A stretch of DNA of 64,000 bases. Origin: Serratia quinivorans. Lineage in GTDB: Bacteria; Pseudomonadota; Gammaproteobacteria; Enterobacterales; Enterobacteriaceae. Every line of letters starts with the position of its first letter. Position 1 is the stretch's first letter. Below are positions 63,454 to 64,000 of the stretch, piece by piece. The stretch is from contig UGYN01000002.1 in NCBI GenBank assembly GCA_900457075.1, positions 4,836,001-4,900,000 of the forward strand, in the 5' to 3' direction. The notes under the pieces are model-generated. The model searched no databases. It saw only the letters and a list, made by a program, of their open reading frames with translations, and was not told the DNA's origin. The translations under genes and the position numbers were made by a program.

Positions 63454-64000
63454 TGCGACTGTTTATTGCCGAGAAACCGAGTTTGGCGCGCGCCATTGCC
63501 GACGTACTTCCCAAGCCGCATCGCCGCGGCGATGGGTTTATCGCCTGCGGTAACAATGATGTGGTGACCTGGTGTGTGGGCCACTTGTTAGAACAGGCGC
63601 AGCCGGATGCCTACGACAGCCGTTATGCGCGCTGGTCGCTGGCCGATCTGCCGATCATCCCCGAAAAGTGGCAGTTGCAGCCACGGCCTTCGGTCAGCAA
63701 ACAGCTTAATGCCATCAAAAAGCTGCTGCACGAGGCCGATGAAGTGGTGCATGCCGGTGACCCGGACAGGGAAGGCCAATTGCTGGTGGATGAGGTGCTG
63801 GACTATCTGGCGTTGTCGCCGGAAAAACGCCACAGCGTCCGCCGTTGCCTGATCAACGATCTCAACCCGCAGGCGGTGGAGCGCGCTATCGAACGGTTGC
63901 GTGACAATCGCGACTTTATCCCACTTTGTGTCTCCGCCCTGGCGCGTTCCCGCGCCGACTGGCTGTATGGCATCAACATGACCCGCGCCTACACCATTTT
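63453..64000 (+). CDS. topB: DNA topoisomerase III, partial (runs off the window)
   Basis: ATG 63453 overlaps the mnmH stop. The 182 residues visible begin [20 protein letters not shown], with the Toprim domain and [20 protein letters not shown] (the DxDxEG metal site). The reading is open to the end of the window. It is a type IA topoisomerase that decatenates replication intermediates. The order selD-mnmH-topB with overlapping genes suggests one operon. Confidence 0.95.
   Translation, partial: MRLFIAEKPSLARAIADVLPKPHRRGDGFIACGNNDVVTWCVGHLLEQAQPDAYDSRYARWSLADLPIIPEKWQLQPRPSVSKQLNAIKKLLHEADEVVHAGDPDREGQLLVDEVLDYLALSPEKRHSVRRCLINDLNPQAVERAIERLRDNRDFIPLCVSALARSRADWLYGINMTRAYTI

Overview
The window is chromosomal DNA of an enterobacterium, most likely Serratia. 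The right part carries the conserved block yeaH-yeaG-mipA-yeaD-gapA-msrB-yeaC, then pncA-ansA-sppA-ydjA-selD-mnmH-topB, in the E. coli-like order. A GH18 chitinase sits between yeaC and pncA, a Serratia-like touch. An intact-looking lambda-type prophage of about 45 kb (2385-47663) is inserted in the 3' end of yeaH. The genus is inferred from gene content only; no rRNA or other marker gene is present.

Layout. 1-2384 is host DNA: a YqaE/Pmp3 peptide, an alpha/beta hydrolase, two tiny membrane peptides and the displaced yeaH terminator. The prophage begins with attL, then a leftward early operon driven by pL (int, xis, an HNH nuclease, a C5 methyltransferase lacking its catalytic cysteine, an exonuclease, an HD hydrolase and small genes). 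The immunity region (8.5-10.8 kb) has operators OL and OR around cI, a BstA-like gene downstream of cI, and cro. Next come a CII-like gene, a replication initiator with an internal iteron array (probable origin), a DnaC-like loader, an MT-A70 methyltransferase, a DUF968 gene and a Q-like gene. AT-rich accessory genes sit around Q (AbiC-like protein and an AAA ATPase). Lysis genes follow (pinholin-type holin, SAR endolysin, Rz/Rz1). A cos site nearly identical to that of lambda leads into lambda-type head and tail genes (terminase, gpW, portal, protease-capsid fusion, FII, Z, U, V, G/T, tape measure, M, L, K, I, J, fibres). The right end holds an SOS cassette (LexA box, umuDC, a YedK/HMCES-type protein) and a membrane-anchored HEPN-like gene, then attR.

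How it works together. CI should hold pL and pR through shared 14-bp operators, leaving the cI/BstA-like transcript on in the lysogen. Q should read through tR' and several internal terminators to express the late genes. Four accessory genes (BstA-like, AbiC-like, AAA ATPase, TM-HEPN) occupy the positions where prophages usually carry anti-phage functions. They are the best candidates for new biology here.

Sequence quality. More than fifteen one-base indels, mostly in short homopolymers, break genes between 15.2 and 62.9 kb in both prophage and host (terminase, capsid, tail genes, umuC, sppA, ydjA twice, mnmH). This pattern looks like residual sequencing error rather than gene decay, so such genes are annotated at full length with the break marked.
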